Positions 10,401 to 18,268 are shown, numbered from the stretch's first letter. The stretch is DNA of 64,000 nt from Paenibacillus roseus (GCF_016424485.1 NZ_JAELUP010000089.1:118012-182011); one strand, 5' to 3'. The notes: generated by a model from the letters alone, not told the origin. A program made the numbers and translations.

Positions 10401-10685
10401 GGGAACACGTTAATCGGGACTGTACCCGGCAATATAACGTCGTATACCTTCTCAAATTTGATTGCAAACACAACCTATACGTTTACGATTAAAGCCAGAA
10501 ATGCATATGGAGCTTCAGCAGCGAGCAATGCTGTCACCGTCACGCTTCGTATGGCTGGCAAAATTCGATACAACTATGATCAAGCAGGACGCTTAATATC
10601 TTTAACAAATAAGGACACCGGCGAAATCATTCAAACGTATGATTATGATGCGAATGGAAATTTAATTAAGACCATTTCTCAATGA
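7437..10685 (+). CDS. Secreted RCC1-repeat protein with FnIII domain and YD-repeat tail
   Basis: The ATG at 7437 follows a GGAGG site. The product has 1082 residues and starts with a signal peptide (about 1-29, ending V-F-A-N). An N-terminal region (30-260) contains [14 protein letters not shown] and Y-P-I-V-I-D-P-T, which resembles the domain preceding YD repeats in many secreted Paenibacillus RHS proteins. Fourteen RCC1 repeats follow (about 265-950), each built as [15 protein letters not shown], then [17 protein letters not shown]. Fourteen equals two seven-bladed propellers. Then come one FnIII domain (about 955-1040) and one or two YD repeats ([18 protein letters not shown]). Repeat 8 is degenerate. 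The role is probably extracellular or cell-surface binding; partners are unknown. The tail seems truncated by a frameshift. Confidence 0.9.
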   Translation: MHLSRGLKFLAVVLSFFMLFSLTNASVFANSNGTAEKKQSIQSVKELVDQRTRYSKTFLNKDGSTRVDSSEESINYFDGRVWREIDTTIRKSEPNSEYSHHMLTNNFNVKLNNKNNKQKIQFSLENRSVTYHALGMNNVDGVVKGNKLTFSQAWRSTDMEYEIQNDELKMELHLADKKAPKKFSFEFTTENVEHRINPDGSIDFFEPNGRISFQIPRMWVIDASSDEKRYDKLDVIVTKRGSQTVLELTLDNKGLQYPIVIDPTTSLAVDAGGGHSLELKSDGTVWAWGANGDGQLGDGTTTQRTTPVQVSGLTNVIAVAGGSNHSLAVKQDGTVWAWGYNRYGQLGDGTTIQRTTPVQVSGLTNVISVVAGDHHSLAIKQDGTVWVWGYNSFGQLGDGTKSDRTTPVQVSGLNNVISVSAAREHSLALKQDGTIWTWGNNNRGQLGDGTRSERTTPVQVSGLTSVISVVAGAYHSLAIKQDGTIWAWGYNAMGQLGNGTGIDHSIIPMQVINLNNVRAVAAGGHHSLAIKQDGTVWAWGSNLNGELGDGTNTNRYTPVQVTGLSDVIAVEAGNAHSIAFQQDGTVWTWGLNFNGQLGDGTTAYRAAPVQVIGLTNTRAAAAGSTHSIAVKQDGTVWEWGERTDSYKIKQLTSLSNVEAVVARGGSSLAVKQDGTLWAWGDNSNGQLGNGTTAYRVTTPVQVSGLTNVMAAAAGDTYSLAVKQDGTVWAWGANNYGQLGDGTTIGRTTPVQVSGLTDVIAVAGGNSHSLAVKQDGTVWAWGNNGSGRLGDGTQSNRITPVQVSGLNNVVSVSAGSSYSLAVKQDGTVWAWGSNGAGQLGDGTFNNRATPVQVSGLNNVRIASGGGSHSVAVKNDGTVWVWGTNNYGELGFGTTTPAYRNTAVQVSGLVNIISVSAGSSYSLAVKQDGTVWAWGNNSYGQLGDETRFTVKRVGAIGAPTELKINRQWGTNVDLTWLAPGGEIISYDIYNGNTLIGTVPGNITSYTFSNLIANTTYTFTIKARNAYGASAASNAVTVTLRMAGKIRYNYDQAGRLISLTNKDTGEIIQTYDYDANGNLIKTISQ
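8233..10266 (+). repeat. 14 tandem RCC1-encoding DNA repeats (about 150 bp each)
   Basis: Each unit carries nearly identical DNA, for example AACGGTATGGGCGTGGGG and GTGCAAGTGAGCGGTTTAAC, often repeated without change. This indicates recent duplication or gene conversion. Unit 8 (about 9300-9410) has lost the G-Q-L-G-D-G-T half. Confidence 0.85.
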
Positions 10686-10839
10686 TGGTTCTTGGTTGAA
10701 TGTTGCATCACCTGACGAATATGGGCCAAAACTGGCTTGAAAAAATACAGCGGCAGTCGATGCTGCAAGATATAGTTGGGAATTGACGCATGATCGGTAC
10801 GATGGCGGTATGAAATATAGCGAGTTCTTTTTGGTGTAA
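10681..10839 (+). pseudogene. Decayed out-of-frame continuation of the RCC1/YD gene
   Basis: Shifting frame by one base at the stop codon of the RCC1 gene gives a protein-like continuation: [19 protein letters not shown], one TGA, then A-A-R-Y-S-W-E-L-T-H-D-R-Y-D-G-G-M-K-Y-S-E-F-F-L-V and a TAA at 10837. This suggests the gene was once longer and lost its end by a frameshift and a nonsense change. The family of this tail is not recognised. Confidence 0.4.
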
Positions 10840-10926
10840 GATTGTCCAAATTCTTTTTTTTACAGTTTACTGGAAGTGAATTTGCTCATTTATAGTTTTG
10901 AAGACTAATTATTCAAAAACGTATTA

Positions 10927-10975
10927 AATAACGAATAAGACTTCGGAGGTTCCCTTCAAAGTCTTATTCGTTATT
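10927..10975 (+). terminator. Perfect 17-bp hairpin
   Basis: The arms 10927-10943 and 10959-10975 are perfectly complementary (AATAACGAATAAGACTT and its complement) around a 15-base loop. It lacks a long T tract but is the obvious transcription end of the RCC1 gene and could act in both directions. Confidence 0.6.
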
Positions 10976-11077
10976 CCCTCCTGATGCTTATTGAAAAGGA
11001 TACTATGCTGTAAGGAAACAACAGCAATAATTTTATTTTCCCTTCCAGAATAATGCCATTGACATCTTAAAAAAATG

Positions 11078-11221
11078 TCAATCATCCCGTAGGACAAGTC
11101 TCACGCTTGAATCGCTTAATTTGATGTCTTCATGTTCTTGAAGCAGATCTGCGAAGTGACAGCAGTTACTGCCAGGGCACTTCGATTCATATAGCAAAAC
11201 GACCTGTTCTTTGAGTGACAT
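11078..11221 (-). pseudogene. Possible transposase fragment (ISNCY-like helix-turn-helix region)
   Basis: The minus strand encodes L-K-E-Q-V-V-L-L-Y-E-S-K-C-P-G-S-N-C-C-H-F-A-D-L-L-Q-E-H-E-D-I-K-L-S with S-S-V-R-L-V-L before a stop. This resembles the L-Y-x-x-K-Y-x-G-F-N-x-x-H-F pattern of the N-terminal region of some ISNCY-type transposases. Only about 47 codons are present and nothing else of the element was found, so it would be a relic. Confidence 0.35.
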
Positions 11222-11256
11222 TATCACAAACGAACAACAATCTATCCAAAAAAAGG

Positions 11257-11285
11257 TTGACATTGATGAACACTCGTGATAACTT
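11257..11285 (+). promoter_or_regulatory. Promoter of the exporter attenuator operon
   Basis: A perfect -35 TTGACA (11257-11262) lies 17 bases before TAACTT (11280-11285), which is preceded by TG (an extended -10). Transcription would start near 11292, about 40 bases before the leader ORF. Confidence 0.6.
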
Positions 11286-11332
11286 ACTATTTGTATCTCA
11301 AACACGCATTTTACAGGAAGGAGCGAACAGGT

Positions 11333-11446
11333 ATGTCTACCATTAATCTCAGCTTTCATCGTAATCCCCGTTTTACACAAGCTGTTCGCAATTTCATAGC
11401 CATCGCGGCCTTCCTTAATATGCAGGGGACTCGAAGATTAGTCTGA
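11333..11446 (+). CDS. Leader peptide upstream of the multidrug exporter
   Basis: The ATG at 11333 is preceded by AAGGAG (11318-11323), and the 37-residue ORF starts M-S-T-I-N-L-S-F-H-R and ends T-R-R-L-V. It sits between a promoter and a strong terminator that precedes the BmrC-like gene. In B. subtilis the bmrCD exporter is controlled by translation of the small bmrB ORF, so that ribosome-targeting drugs cause antitermination. By analogy this peptide is probably a cis-acting regulator, not a functional product. No sequence similarity to BmrB is claimed; the case rests on position, ribosome binding site and downstream RNA structures. Confidence 0.6.
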   Translation: MSTINLSFHRNPRFTQAVRNFIAIAAFLNMQGTRRLV

Positions 11447-11503
11447 GCCATGACCAGACTGAACTTTACACCTTTCAGAATCCATGACACAGGTTGCGAA
11501 TAA

Positions 11504-11543
11504 CGCGTGACGTGTGTTTTTTTGTGCAGTGAGGCACATCGCG
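11504..11543 (+). promoter_or_regulatory. Candidate antiterminator helix
   Basis: CGCG (11504-11507) pairs with CGCG (11540-11543) and GTGTG (11512-11516) pairs with CACAT (11535-11539). This would use up the 5' arm of the terminator at 11534-11555. The two folds are mutually exclusive, as expected for an attenuator. Confidence 0.45.
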
Positions 11544-11562
11544 CCAGCGGTGTGCTTTTTTT
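11534..11562 (+). terminator. Leader terminator of the exporter operon
   Basis: A nine-pair stem (11534-11542 with 11547-11555, one G-T wobble), a four-base loop GCCA and seven Ts make a strong intrinsic terminator. It lies between the leader ORF and the exporter genes, so most transcripts should stop here unless antitermination occurs. Confidence 0.8.
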
Positions 11563-11617
11563 GTTTTTCGTCCCCGGATTCGTCTTGGCATATAAGACCG
11601 TCGAAAGGAGTACATGC

Positions 11618-13372
11618 ATGTTCGCCATTTTCACGAAATTAAGCTGGTATTTTAAGTTGGAGAAGAAACGCTATATCATTGCGATCACGTTGCTCGCTAT
11701 CTCCGGCTTTATTGAGATTATTCCTCCAATGATGGTCGGATGGTTTATTGATGATTTGAAGACTGGAGCATTGACATGGGATAGCATAACGATGACGCTG
11801 CTTCAATTGGCGGGAATTACCGTAGCTGCTTATGTGCTTAATTATATTTGGATTAACAAATTATTCGGAGGCTCGTTCGTTGTAGAAAGAATGCTTCGCT
11901 CGCGCCTGATGCGCCAGTTTCTCAAGATGACTCCCACCTTCTATGAGCGTAATCGGACGGGTGATCTGATGGCCCGTTCGACGAATGATCTGCACGCGGT
12001 ATCGGCTGCAGCGGGGTTCGGTATATTAACGCTCAGCGACTCTACGATATGGATGTTCACGCTGCTTATTATTATGAGCGTAGGGATTTCCTGGAAGCTG
12101 ACATTGGCAGCCCTCCTTCCGTTGCCGATTATGGCGATCCTGTTCAGTGTGTATGGGAACTGGATACATACGCGCTATATGAGCGCTCAGGATGCTTTTG
12201 GCAAAATGAATGACGGAGTGCTGGAAACCATTTCAGGTGTGCGCGTAACTCGTGCATATGTTCAGGAACGTGCGTCTGAGAGAGAGTTCGCTGAGGTCAC
12301 ACAGGATGTATTGAACAAGAATCTGGATGTTGTTCGCGTCGATGCATTGTTCGGAGCAACGTCTAAAATATTCGTAGGGGCCAGCTATCTGATCGGTCTT
12401 GGCTACGGAGCTTATCTGGTCTTCAACAGTGAGCTTAGCGTCGGTATGCTGGTAACCTTCAATGTGTATCTGGGGATGCTCATATGGCCGATGATTGCCA
12501 TTGGCGAGCTGATTAACGTGATGCAACGGGGGAGCGCCTCGCTTGATCGGGTCAATGAGACGCTTGGCTATAAGCCGGATGTTCCGGAGGTTGAAGCGTC
12601 GGTTCAGACGGGATTGCCGAAGACGCTCCGCTTCGATGACGTTACCTTTCGTTACCCGTCCTCATCCTTTAATAACCTGGAGGAAGTATCCTTCGAGCTG
12701 AAGCAGGGGCAGACGCTTGGCATTGTCGGTCGCACGGGGAGCGGCAAGACAACGCTGGTGAGGCAACTGCTGCGGGAATATCCGGCGGGACAGGGCGAGA
12801 TTACGATATCCGATGCGCCCCTCAATCAAATCTCCATGGATGATTTGAAAGGCTGGCTCGGTTATGTGCCGCAAGAGCAGTTCCTGTTCTCCCGCACCGT
12901 TCAGAGCAATATCAAATTCGGCAAGCCGAATGCAACGGATCAGCAGATCGCAGCTTCCCTTGCGGCTTCCGCATTCCAGAAGGACATCGCACAGTTGCCG
13001 CGAGGCTTGAAGACACTGGTCGGGGAGAAAGGCGTATCCCTCTCCGGCGGCCAGAAGCAGCGGGTATCGATTGCCCGAGCGCTCATTACGGAGCCTGAAA
13101 TTCTCATTCTGGACGATGCGCTGTCTGCCGTTGATGCTAGAACGGAAGCCGAAATTATTCGCAACATCCGGGAGGAGCGCGCCGGCAAGACGACATTGAT
13201 TACAACGCACCGGCTGTCTGCGGTACAACATGCGGACCTGATTCTGGTGCTGGATGAAGGCCGGGTTATCGAAAGAGGGACACATGAAGAACTGCTGAGA
13301 CGCGGCGGCTGGTATTCGGAGCAATATGAACGCCAGCAGGTTGAGACTGCAGAGGAAGATGAGGTGAAGTAA
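11618..13372 (+). CDS. bmrC: ABC multidrug exporter half-transporter, BmrC (YheI) type
   Basis: I place the start at the ATG at 11618, behind AAAGGAG (11604-11610). A longer frame from 11507 would run through the leader terminator. The 584-residue length matches B. subtilis YheI. It has six membrane helices (about 1-310) and a nucleotide-binding domain with Walker A G-R-T-G-S-G-K-T-T (about 371), signature L-S-G-G-Q (about 475) and Walker B L-I-L-D-D. Asp replaces the catalytic Glu after Walker B, making this the degenerate ATP site of a heterodimer. It pairs with the next gene, which starts 1 base after the stop codon. The known BmrC/BmrD exports various drugs at the cost of ATP; the substrate here is not known. 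Expression is probably controlled by the upstream attenuator. Confidence 0.85.
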   Translation: MFAIFTKLSWYFKLEKKRYIIAITLLAISGFIEIIPPMMVGWFIDDLKTGALTWDSITMTLLQLAGITVAAYVLNYIWINKLFGGSFVVERMLRSRLMRQFLKMTPTFYERNRTGDLMARSTNDLHAVSAAAGFGILTLSDSTIWMFTLLIIMSVGISWKLTLAALLPLPIMAILFSVYGNWIHTRYMSAQDAFGKMNDGVLETISGVRVTRAYVQERASEREFAEVTQDVLNKNLDVVRVDALFGATSKIFVGASYLIGLGYGAYLVFNSELSVGMLVTFNVYLGMLIWPMIAIGELINVMQRGSASLDRVNETLGYKPDVPEVEASVQTGLPKTLRFDDVTFRYPSSSFNNLEEVSFELKQGQTLGIVGRTGSGKTTLVRQLLREYPAGQGEITISDAPLNQISMDDLKGWLGYVPQEQFLFSRTVQSNIKFGKPNATDQQIAASLAASAFQKDIAQLPRGLKTLVGEKGVSLSGGQKQRVSIARALITEPEILILDDALSAVDARTEAEIIRNIREERAGKTTLITTHRLSAVQHADLILVLDEGRVIERGTHEELLRRGGWYSEQYERQQVETAEEDEVK

Positions 13373-13373
13373 G

Positions 13374-15455
13374 ATGGGCGAGGACAAGGAATTGTTCAGC
13401 ATGGACCTGGTTAGACTGCAAGGGGGCAGGATGGAGGCCGTCAAGCGGCTCCTTCGCTATGCGATGCGGTTCAAGCGCATTTTGCTTCTGGCGCTCGTGA
13501 TTTTGGCAGTTGCAGTGGCTGCCGATCTTGCCGGTCCATTCGTCGCCAAGCGGCTTATCGACGAGCATATTTCCGGTATTGAACGGGTATGGTATCAAAC
13601 ACAGGACACAGGTTCCTTCGCGGTAAGTTATGACGGCAAGCGATATAAACGGGAGGATCACTTTGCTGCGGATGAACAGCGAGGGGAGCCGGCACGGGTT
13701 TTGCAGGTTGAACGCAGTTATTACTTGATAGACGGCCCCGCCCTGATTGAAGGGAAACGAAGCTTGACAGCTGAAGAGCAAATCCGGATTGAGCAAGGGG
13801 AGAAGTCCGAGCTTTATGAAGGGAAAAAGTTGAGCGTCGGACAATTATTCGCGTTCTTCAAGCCGGAAATTGGCGGCATCTGGCTGCTGTGCGGCATTTA
13901 TTTTGGACTCATGCTTTTATCGGCTTTATTTACGTATTTGCAGCGCTATTACTTGCAGTCCTCCGCCAACCAGATTATCCGCCGGATGAGGATGGACGTA
14001 TTCGGGCAATTGAATCGCCTCCCGATCCGCTACTTCGACAATTTGCCGGCAGGCAAGGTTGTATCGCGGATTACGAACGATACCGAGGCGATTCGGGAGT
14101 TGTACGTAACCGTACTGGCGAACTTCTTTACTGGAACAATCTACATGATCGGGATTTTTGGAGCGCTGTTCCTGCTGAACGCGAAGCTGGCGGCAATTTG
14201 CCTGTTCATAGTACCTGTGCTGGTGCTGTGGATTTATCTGTACGGCAAAATATCAAGCCGCTATAACCGAACAATTCGCGCTACTGTCAGTGAAATTAAC
14301 GGTACGCTTAATGAATCGATTCAGGGGATGCCGATCATCAAGGCTTTCCGCCAGGAGAAGAAGATCGAGCAAGAATTTGAGACGCATAATAAAAAGCTGT
14401 TTGATTACAACAACAAGCTGTTGAATTTAAATTCCTTGACGGAGCACAACCTGGTTGGGGTAATCCGCAACGCGGCGTTGGTCGCGATGATTTGGTACTT
14501 TGGCGGAATCTCGCTGACCGGACCGTCCGATGCGATTACCCTTGGGGTATTGTATGCTTTCGTGGACTATGTGAACCGGTTGTTCAATCCGATTGTCAGC
14601 ATCGTCAATCAGCTTCCGAATCTGGAGACGGCGCTCGTATCGGCTGAGCGGGTGTTTGTATTGCTGGATGAGGAAGGCGAGGATGTTTCCGACCGCACAA
14701 TGGACCGATACAAAGGCAACGTACAGTTCGATCATGTAACCTTTGCCTACCGCGAAGGCGAAGATGTGCTGAAGGGCATTTCCTTTGAAGCCAGACAGGG
14801 GCAAACGGTTGCGCTGGTCGGACATACCGGATCAGGCAAAAGCTCCATTCTTAATCTGCTGTTTCGCTTCTATGATGTCAGCAAAGGGAAGATTACAATT
14901 GACGGGAAGGATATCCGCAACCTCCCGCGTCAGATGATGCGGCGCCACATGGGAATCGTGCTGCAGGACCCGTTTCTGTTCACGGGGACGATTGCCTCCA
15001 ATGTGTCGCTCAATGATCCGTCGATCAGCAGAGAACGTGTGGAGAAGGCACTGACTGACGTAGGCGCTGACAGACTGCTCAGGAATCTGCCGAAGGGAAT
15101 TGACGAACCGGTAATTGAAAAGGGAAGTACGCTATCCGCCGGGCAGCGGCAGCTTATTTCGTTTGCCAGGGCCATTGCGTTTGATCCGGCGATTCTGATT
15201 TTGGATGAAGCGACCTCCAACATTGATACGGAGACGGAAGCGCTCATCCAGCATGCGCTGGAGGTCGTAAAGAAAGGCCGTACGACCTTTGTCATTGCAC
15301 ACCGGCTGTCGACGATCAAGAGCGCGGATTTGATTTTGGTGCTGGACAAAGGACAAATTGCCGAGCAAGGCAATCATGATGAACTGATGCGACTGAAAGG
15401 GAAGTATTATCAGATGTACCAGATTCAGCAGGGGCACAGCCGCGCTGTGGTGTAA
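13374..15455 (+). CDS. bmrD: ABC multidrug exporter half-transporter, BmrD (YheH) type
   Basis: The 693-residue product (YheH is about 673) is the partner of the preceding half-transporter. It starts at the ATG at 13374, with the ribosome binding site (GAGGTGAAG) inside the upstream gene. After the first membrane helix it carries a large extracytoplasmic insertion (about 60-150), a hallmark of this subunit. Five more helices follow. The ATPase domain has Walker A G-H-T-G-S-G-K-S-S (about 483), signature L-S-A-G-Q (about 586) and Walker B L-I-L-D-E-A-T (about 610). Here the catalytic Glu is present, complementing the Asp in the partner. The drug-efflux function follows from the family; the substrate range is unknown. 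A terminator lies directly behind it. Confidence 0.85.
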   Translation: MGEDKELFSMDLVRLQGGRMEAVKRLLRYAMRFKRILLLALVILAVAVAADLAGPFVAKRLIDEHISGIERVWYQTQDTGSFAVSYDGKRYKREDHFAADEQRGEPARVLQVERSYYLIDGPALIEGKRSLTAEEQIRIEQGEKSELYEGKKLSVGQLFAFFKPEIGGIWLLCGIYFGLMLLSALFTYLQRYYLQSSANQIIRRMRMDVFGQLNRLPIRYFDNLPAGKVVSRITNDTEAIRELYVTVLANFFTGTIYMIGIFGALFLLNAKLAAICLFIVPVLVLWIYLYGKISSRYNRTIRATVSEINGTLNESIQGMPIIKAFRQEKKIEQEFETHNKKLFDYNNKLLNLNSLTEHNLVGVIRNAALVAMIWYFGGISLTGPSDAITLGVLYAFVDYVNRLFNPIVSIVNQLPNLETALVSAERVFVLLDEEGEDVSDRTMDRYKGNVQFDHVTFAYREGEDVLKGISFEARQGQTVALVGHTGSGKSSILNLLFRFYDVSKGKITIDGKDIRNLPRQMMRRHMGIVLQDPFLFTGTIASNVSLNDPSISRERVEKALTDVGADRLLRNLPKGIDEPVIEKGSTLSAGQRQLISFARAIAFDPAILILDEATSNIDTETEALIQHALEVVKKGRTTFVIAHRLSTIKSADLILVLDKGQIAEQGNHDELMRLKGKYYQMYQIQQGHSRAVV

Positions 15456-15463
15456 GCATGAAT

Positions 15464-15505
15464 AGCGGTCCGCAAAGCTGCAATGGCTTTGCGGACCGCT
15501 GTTTT
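15464..15505 (+). terminator. Terminator of the exporter operon
   Basis: A perfect 15-bp stem (15464-15478 with 15486-15500) is followed by GTTTT, nine bases after the bmrD stop codon. Confidence 0.85.
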
Positions 15506-15680
15506 GCGAGTAGAGTATGGTATTCGCTGTGTAATCGCGGTGTGCACGTCAAGAATGAGATGGACCATCACTATCGGAGTTATGCGGATCAGTTCGTTGA
15601 AGGTTAAGTTTCGCGGCACCCGTTAAGGACTTCGCACATATGGTATGGGTAAGTACCTAACCCAAGGAGGCCATTAACAG

Positions 15681-16130
15681 ATGCAAAATCCTCATTTCGC
15701 AAGCAGAGCTTTTGTCCCGGGAGCGGGACCATTCTTCCATCCATCCTTCTTTCCCCGTCCTCGTTTCTTCCCTTTTTTCTTTCTTTCTCCGTTCTTTTTT
15801 CCGTTCTTTAGAGACGGGCAGCATCAACATGATTTGTACGCGCAGCATTCATCCAAAGAAGGAGAAAATCTGGCAAGCCTTGCCCGCCAGTATAATTGTC
15901 CACTCCCGATTCTGGAAGCAATGAACCCGCATATTCAAAACCCTGCCGCACTGCAAGGAGCGGTCGTCAATATTCCCCGTCTGGACAATATGTATTGTCA
16001 TAAAATGTATTTGGAAGAGAGAGTGGAAGATGGCAGCCAGACTGCTCCGGCAAGCGTATCTCCGGCCAATGTCGCTCCGGCAGCCGCTTCGAACAATTGG
16101 GCGCCTCACTCCCCGTATACGGGATACTAG
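15681..16130 (+). CDS. Small Phe-rich protein with a LysM-like domain
   Basis: The ATG at 15681 follows AAGGAGG (15664-15670). The 149-residue product has no signal peptide. Residues 15-45 are extraordinarily rich in Phe and Pro (F-F-x-P-S-F-F-P, F-F-P-F-F-F). Residues about 50-95 look like a LysM fold: E-G-E-N-L-A-S-L-A-R-Q-Y-N-C-P-L-P-I-L-E-A-M-N-P-H-I, then L-Q-G-A-V-V-N-I-P. The tail is Ala/Pro/Ser-rich. LysM domains bind peptidoglycan-type glycans, and small LysM proteins lacking a signal peptide in spore formers are often spore coat or cortex proteins (SafA type), so a spore-surface role is a reasonable inference. It has its own terminator and stands alone. Confidence 0.75.
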   Translation: MQNPHFASRAFVPGAGPFFHPSFFPRPRFFPFFFLSPFFFPFFRDGQHQHDLYAQHSSKEGENLASLARQYNCPLPILEAMNPHIQNPAALQGAVVNIPRLDNMYCHKMYLEERVEDGSQTAPASVSPANVAPAAASNNWAPHSPYTGY

Positions 16131-16160
16131 ACCATCCATATGAATTCGGGTATTCGAATA

Positions 16161-16200
16161 GACACCATGCGTCCCTTGGAAACATGGTGTCTATTTTTTT
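16161..16200 (+). terminator. Terminator after the LysM-like gene
   Basis: GACACCATG (16161-16169) pairs with CATGGTGTC (16183-16191), followed by TATTTTTTT. Confidence 0.85.
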
Positions 16201-16223
16201 GCATGGAACTATAAAACTTTGAA

Positions 16224-16259
16224 TTGACAGCCAAGTGTATTATATGGATAATACACTTG
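16224..16259 (+). promoter_or_regulatory. Promoter with overlapping GntR/YtrA-type operator
   Basis: TTGACA (16224-16229) and GATAAT (16247-16252) are 17 bases apart. An 11-bp perfect inverted repeat, CAAGTGTATTA (16232-16242) and TAATACACTTG (16249-16259), covers the spacer and the -10. It contains AGTGTA and TACACT half sites like those described for B. subtilis YtrA. A second imperfect copy (GTGTA with TACAC, about 16264-16285) follows. Autorepression by the next gene is likely. Confidence 0.75.
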
Positions 16260-16316
16260 TAAGGTGTATGAACTACCTAGTACACACACTTGGTTTTAAA
16301 AGAGGTGAAGTCGAGC

Positions 16317-16742
16317 ATGGAGAATGAATGGGATTCAGTCGCCTTTAACAGCAGGGACCCTGTCTATCTGCAGGTCGTCCGGTATTTTAAGGAGCAAATT
16401 GCAACAGGAAAACTTCAGGCCGGACAGGTCATCCCTTCACGCAGGGAATTGGGTGCCATGATGAAAATTAATCCGAATACAGCCCAGAAGGCATATAAAG
16501 AAATGGAGGAACAGCAGTTGATCGTAACAGAGGGAAATTCACCGAGTCGGATTACGGGGGATGGCGCGGTGCTGCGTACGATCCGCTCGGAATTAATCGG
16601 GGAAGCTGTGGATGCTTTTGTCGGTTCGGTACGAAAAGTCAAGGTGCCCATTGATGAACTGCTCGATTTGGTGCGGACAAAATATATGGAAGAGATGAAC
16701 AGGCAGTCCGGGTCTGATGAAGGGGGGACAAATCATGATTAA
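16317..16742 (+). CDS. GntR-family (YtrA-like) transcriptional regulator
   Basis: I choose the ATG at 16317, with AGAGGTGAAG in front; nine upstream codons in frame lack a good ribosome binding site. The 141-residue protein is a short GntR regulator of the YtrA type. It has a winged helix at about 10-75 (D-P-V-Y-L-Q-V-V-R-Y-F-K-E-Q-I, then V-I-P-S-R-R-E-L-G, M-K-I-N-P-N-T-A-Q-K-A-Y) and a short helical dimerisation tail. Such regulators repress the ABC transporter operon they belong to. Its gene overlaps the ATPase gene by 8 bases, and a palindrome lies on the operon promoter. The inducing signal is unknown; relatives respond to cell-envelope stress. Confidence 0.85.
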   Translation: MENEWDSVAFNSRDPVYLQVVRYFKEQIATGKLQAGQVIPSRRELGAMMKINPNTAQKAYKEMEEQQLIVTEGNSPSRITGDGAVLRTIRSELIGEAVDAFVGSVRKVKVPIDELLDLVRTKYMEEMNRQSGSDEGGTNHD

Positions 16743-17424
16743 GGTCGAGAATGTACATAAGCGATATGGCCTTCGCAAAATATTAAACGGCGTATCGTTC
16801 ACAGCCGAGAAGGGGCAGATTACCTGTCTGATCGGCATCAACGGAGCGGGCAAATCGTCGCTGCTTCATGCGATTATGGGGCTGACGCCGATTCATGGCG
16901 GGCATATTGCGATAGACGGCCAGCCGCTAGGCACAGCAGGCTATGAGCGGATTGCCTTTGTTCCTGACCACCTTACTATGCCTCCGGGGATGAGAATCAA
17001 TGAGGCGATGCGCTTTATGGAGGATTTTTATAAGGGCTGGAATATGGCGCGCGCCAACGATCTGCTTCGTTTTTTCGGGCTTGAAAGTACGGAGCGGCTC
17101 GGCAATATGTCCAAGGGAACGGCCGCAAAATTCAGCTTGATGCTGGGGCTGGGTCAGGATACGGACTACATCTTGATGGATGAACCGTTCTCGGGAATCG
17201 ACTTGTTCAGCCGGGAGAAAATTACGGAAGTATTCTCAAGCGAACTAATTGAAGGCCGCGGTGTACTTTTCACTACACATGAGATCGCTGAGATGGAGCG
17301 ACTGATGGATAAAGCTGTGCTGATTCAAGATGGGAAAATCATTCGCTCCTTCGACTGTGAAGCCGTGCGTTATCAGGAAGGCAAGTCGGTACTTGATGTG
17401 ATGAGGGAGGTGTATCAGTCTTGA
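16735..17424 (+). CDS. ABC transporter ATP-binding protein
   Basis: The start is the ATG at 16735 behind AAGGGGGG, overlapping the end of the regulator gene. The 229-residue protein has Walker A G-I-N-G-A-G-K-S-S (about 37), a modified signature M-S-K-G-T-A-A-K-F instead of L-S-G-G-Q, Walker B Y-I-L-M-D-E-P-F-S-G and the switch His in F-T-T-H-E. The M-S-K-G signature is common in YtrB/BcrA-like drug or peptide transport ATPases. It works with the membrane protein encoded next. The operon layout (GntR, ATPase, permease) fits export or sensing of an envelope-active compound, but the substrate cannot be told from sequence. Confidence 0.85.
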   Translation: MIKVENVHKRYGLRKILNGVSFTAEKGQITCLIGINGAGKSSLLHAIMGLTPIHGGHIAIDGQPLGTAGYERIAFVPDHLTMPPGMRINEAMRFMEDFYKGWNMARANDLLRFFGLESTERLGNMSKGTAAKFSLMLGLGQDTDYILMDEPFSGIDLFSREKITEVFSSELIEGRGVLFTTHEIAEMERLMDKAVLIQDGKIIRSFDCEAVRYQEGKSVLDVMREVYQS

Positions 17425-18257
17425 AGCGCTATTTGAAGCTGGTTCATATGGAAGTGCATCGATTCCGTTATCTGATGCTCTTCCTGATGGGTGTGATTCT
17501 GATTTTTCAGGTTGGCGCAATCATTTCCGTGCTGTCGAGAGAACTGTCTCAGCGATGGGATGATCCGACGTATAACGGCGTCAGGTCACCGTTTGTGCCG
17601 GAAGGGATGCTCTCTTTTACATGGGTCATTTCCAATACTAATTTTTGGTTCGCTGTCCCTATGCTCATCAGTGTTGCTGTCATCGGACTTTATGTTTTTT
17701 TCGTCTGGTACAGAGAGTGGCTGGGCAGGTCGACCTTTATCTATCGTTTGTTGATGCTGCCGGGGGCGAGATGCCAGATTTACCTGGCGAAGCTGACTGC
17801 CATCCTTATTTTTGTATTCAGTCTTGTCTCCTATCAGCTGCTCCTGCTGCCTTTGCAAAAGCTGTTATTTCAAATGATGGTTCCTGCCGAGTGGAGGGTA
17901 GACTCTTACTGGCCTGAGGTCATCCATGCCAATCGGGCCCTGGATCTGCTTATTCCGCGCAATATAGAACAGTTTCTCTCTATCTATGGTCTGGGCATTA
18001 TGGCTGTACTCATTATTTTTACGGGGATTTTGCTGGAACGAAGCTACCGGAGAATTGGAATACTGTACGGTCTCCTTTATGTTGTCGGGAATGCAATAGT
18101 GGCGTTATATTTGCCGGATTTGCTTGGTCTGGGACTACCGGGGACTTATCTATATCCCGATGAAATTGTAGGGTTGGTTGTTGGGGTATGTCTGTTGCTG
18201 CTTGTCTTGTCGGTGGTATTCGGCTTCCGGCTGCTCGCCAACAAGATTACAGTGTAA
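17421..18257 (+). CDS. ABC transporter membrane protein (TTG start)
   Basis: This is the permease partner of the preceding ATPase. The start is TTG at 17421, overlapping the ATPase stop codon (TTGA), with GGAGGTG at 17406-17412; M-K-R-Y-L-K-L-V-H follows. The 278-residue product has about six membrane helices (near 14-36, 75-97, 117-140, 190-210, 215-235 and 245-270). There is no recognised substrate-binding domain. The 4-base overlap indicates translational coupling. Confidence 0.8.
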   Translation: MKRYLKLVHMEVHRFRYLMLFLMGVILIFQVGAIISVLSRELSQRWDDPTYNGVRSPFVPEGMLSFTWVISNTNFWFAVPMLISVAVIGLYVFFVWYREWLGRSTFIYRLLMLPGARCQIYLAKLTAILIFVFSLVSYQLLLLPLQKLLFQMMVPAEWRVDSYWPEVIHANRALDLLIPRNIEQFLSIYGLGIMAVLIIFTGILLERSYRRIGILYGLLYVVGNAIVALYLPDLLGLGLPGTYLYPDEIVGLVVGVCLLLLVLSVVFGFRLLANKITV

Positions 18258-18268
18258 GGGGGGAAACC

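Noticed and set aside
11507..11617. N-terminal extension of the BmrC-like protein
   Set aside because: The extra codons would run through a strong terminator and have no ribosome binding site; the ATG at 11618 has a good one and gives the usual length.
15505..15605. Short open frame reading W-Y-S-L-C-N-R-G ... D-Q-F-V-E-G after the exporter terminator
   Set aside because: It has no start codon with a ribosome binding site and no recognisable family; it may be chance.
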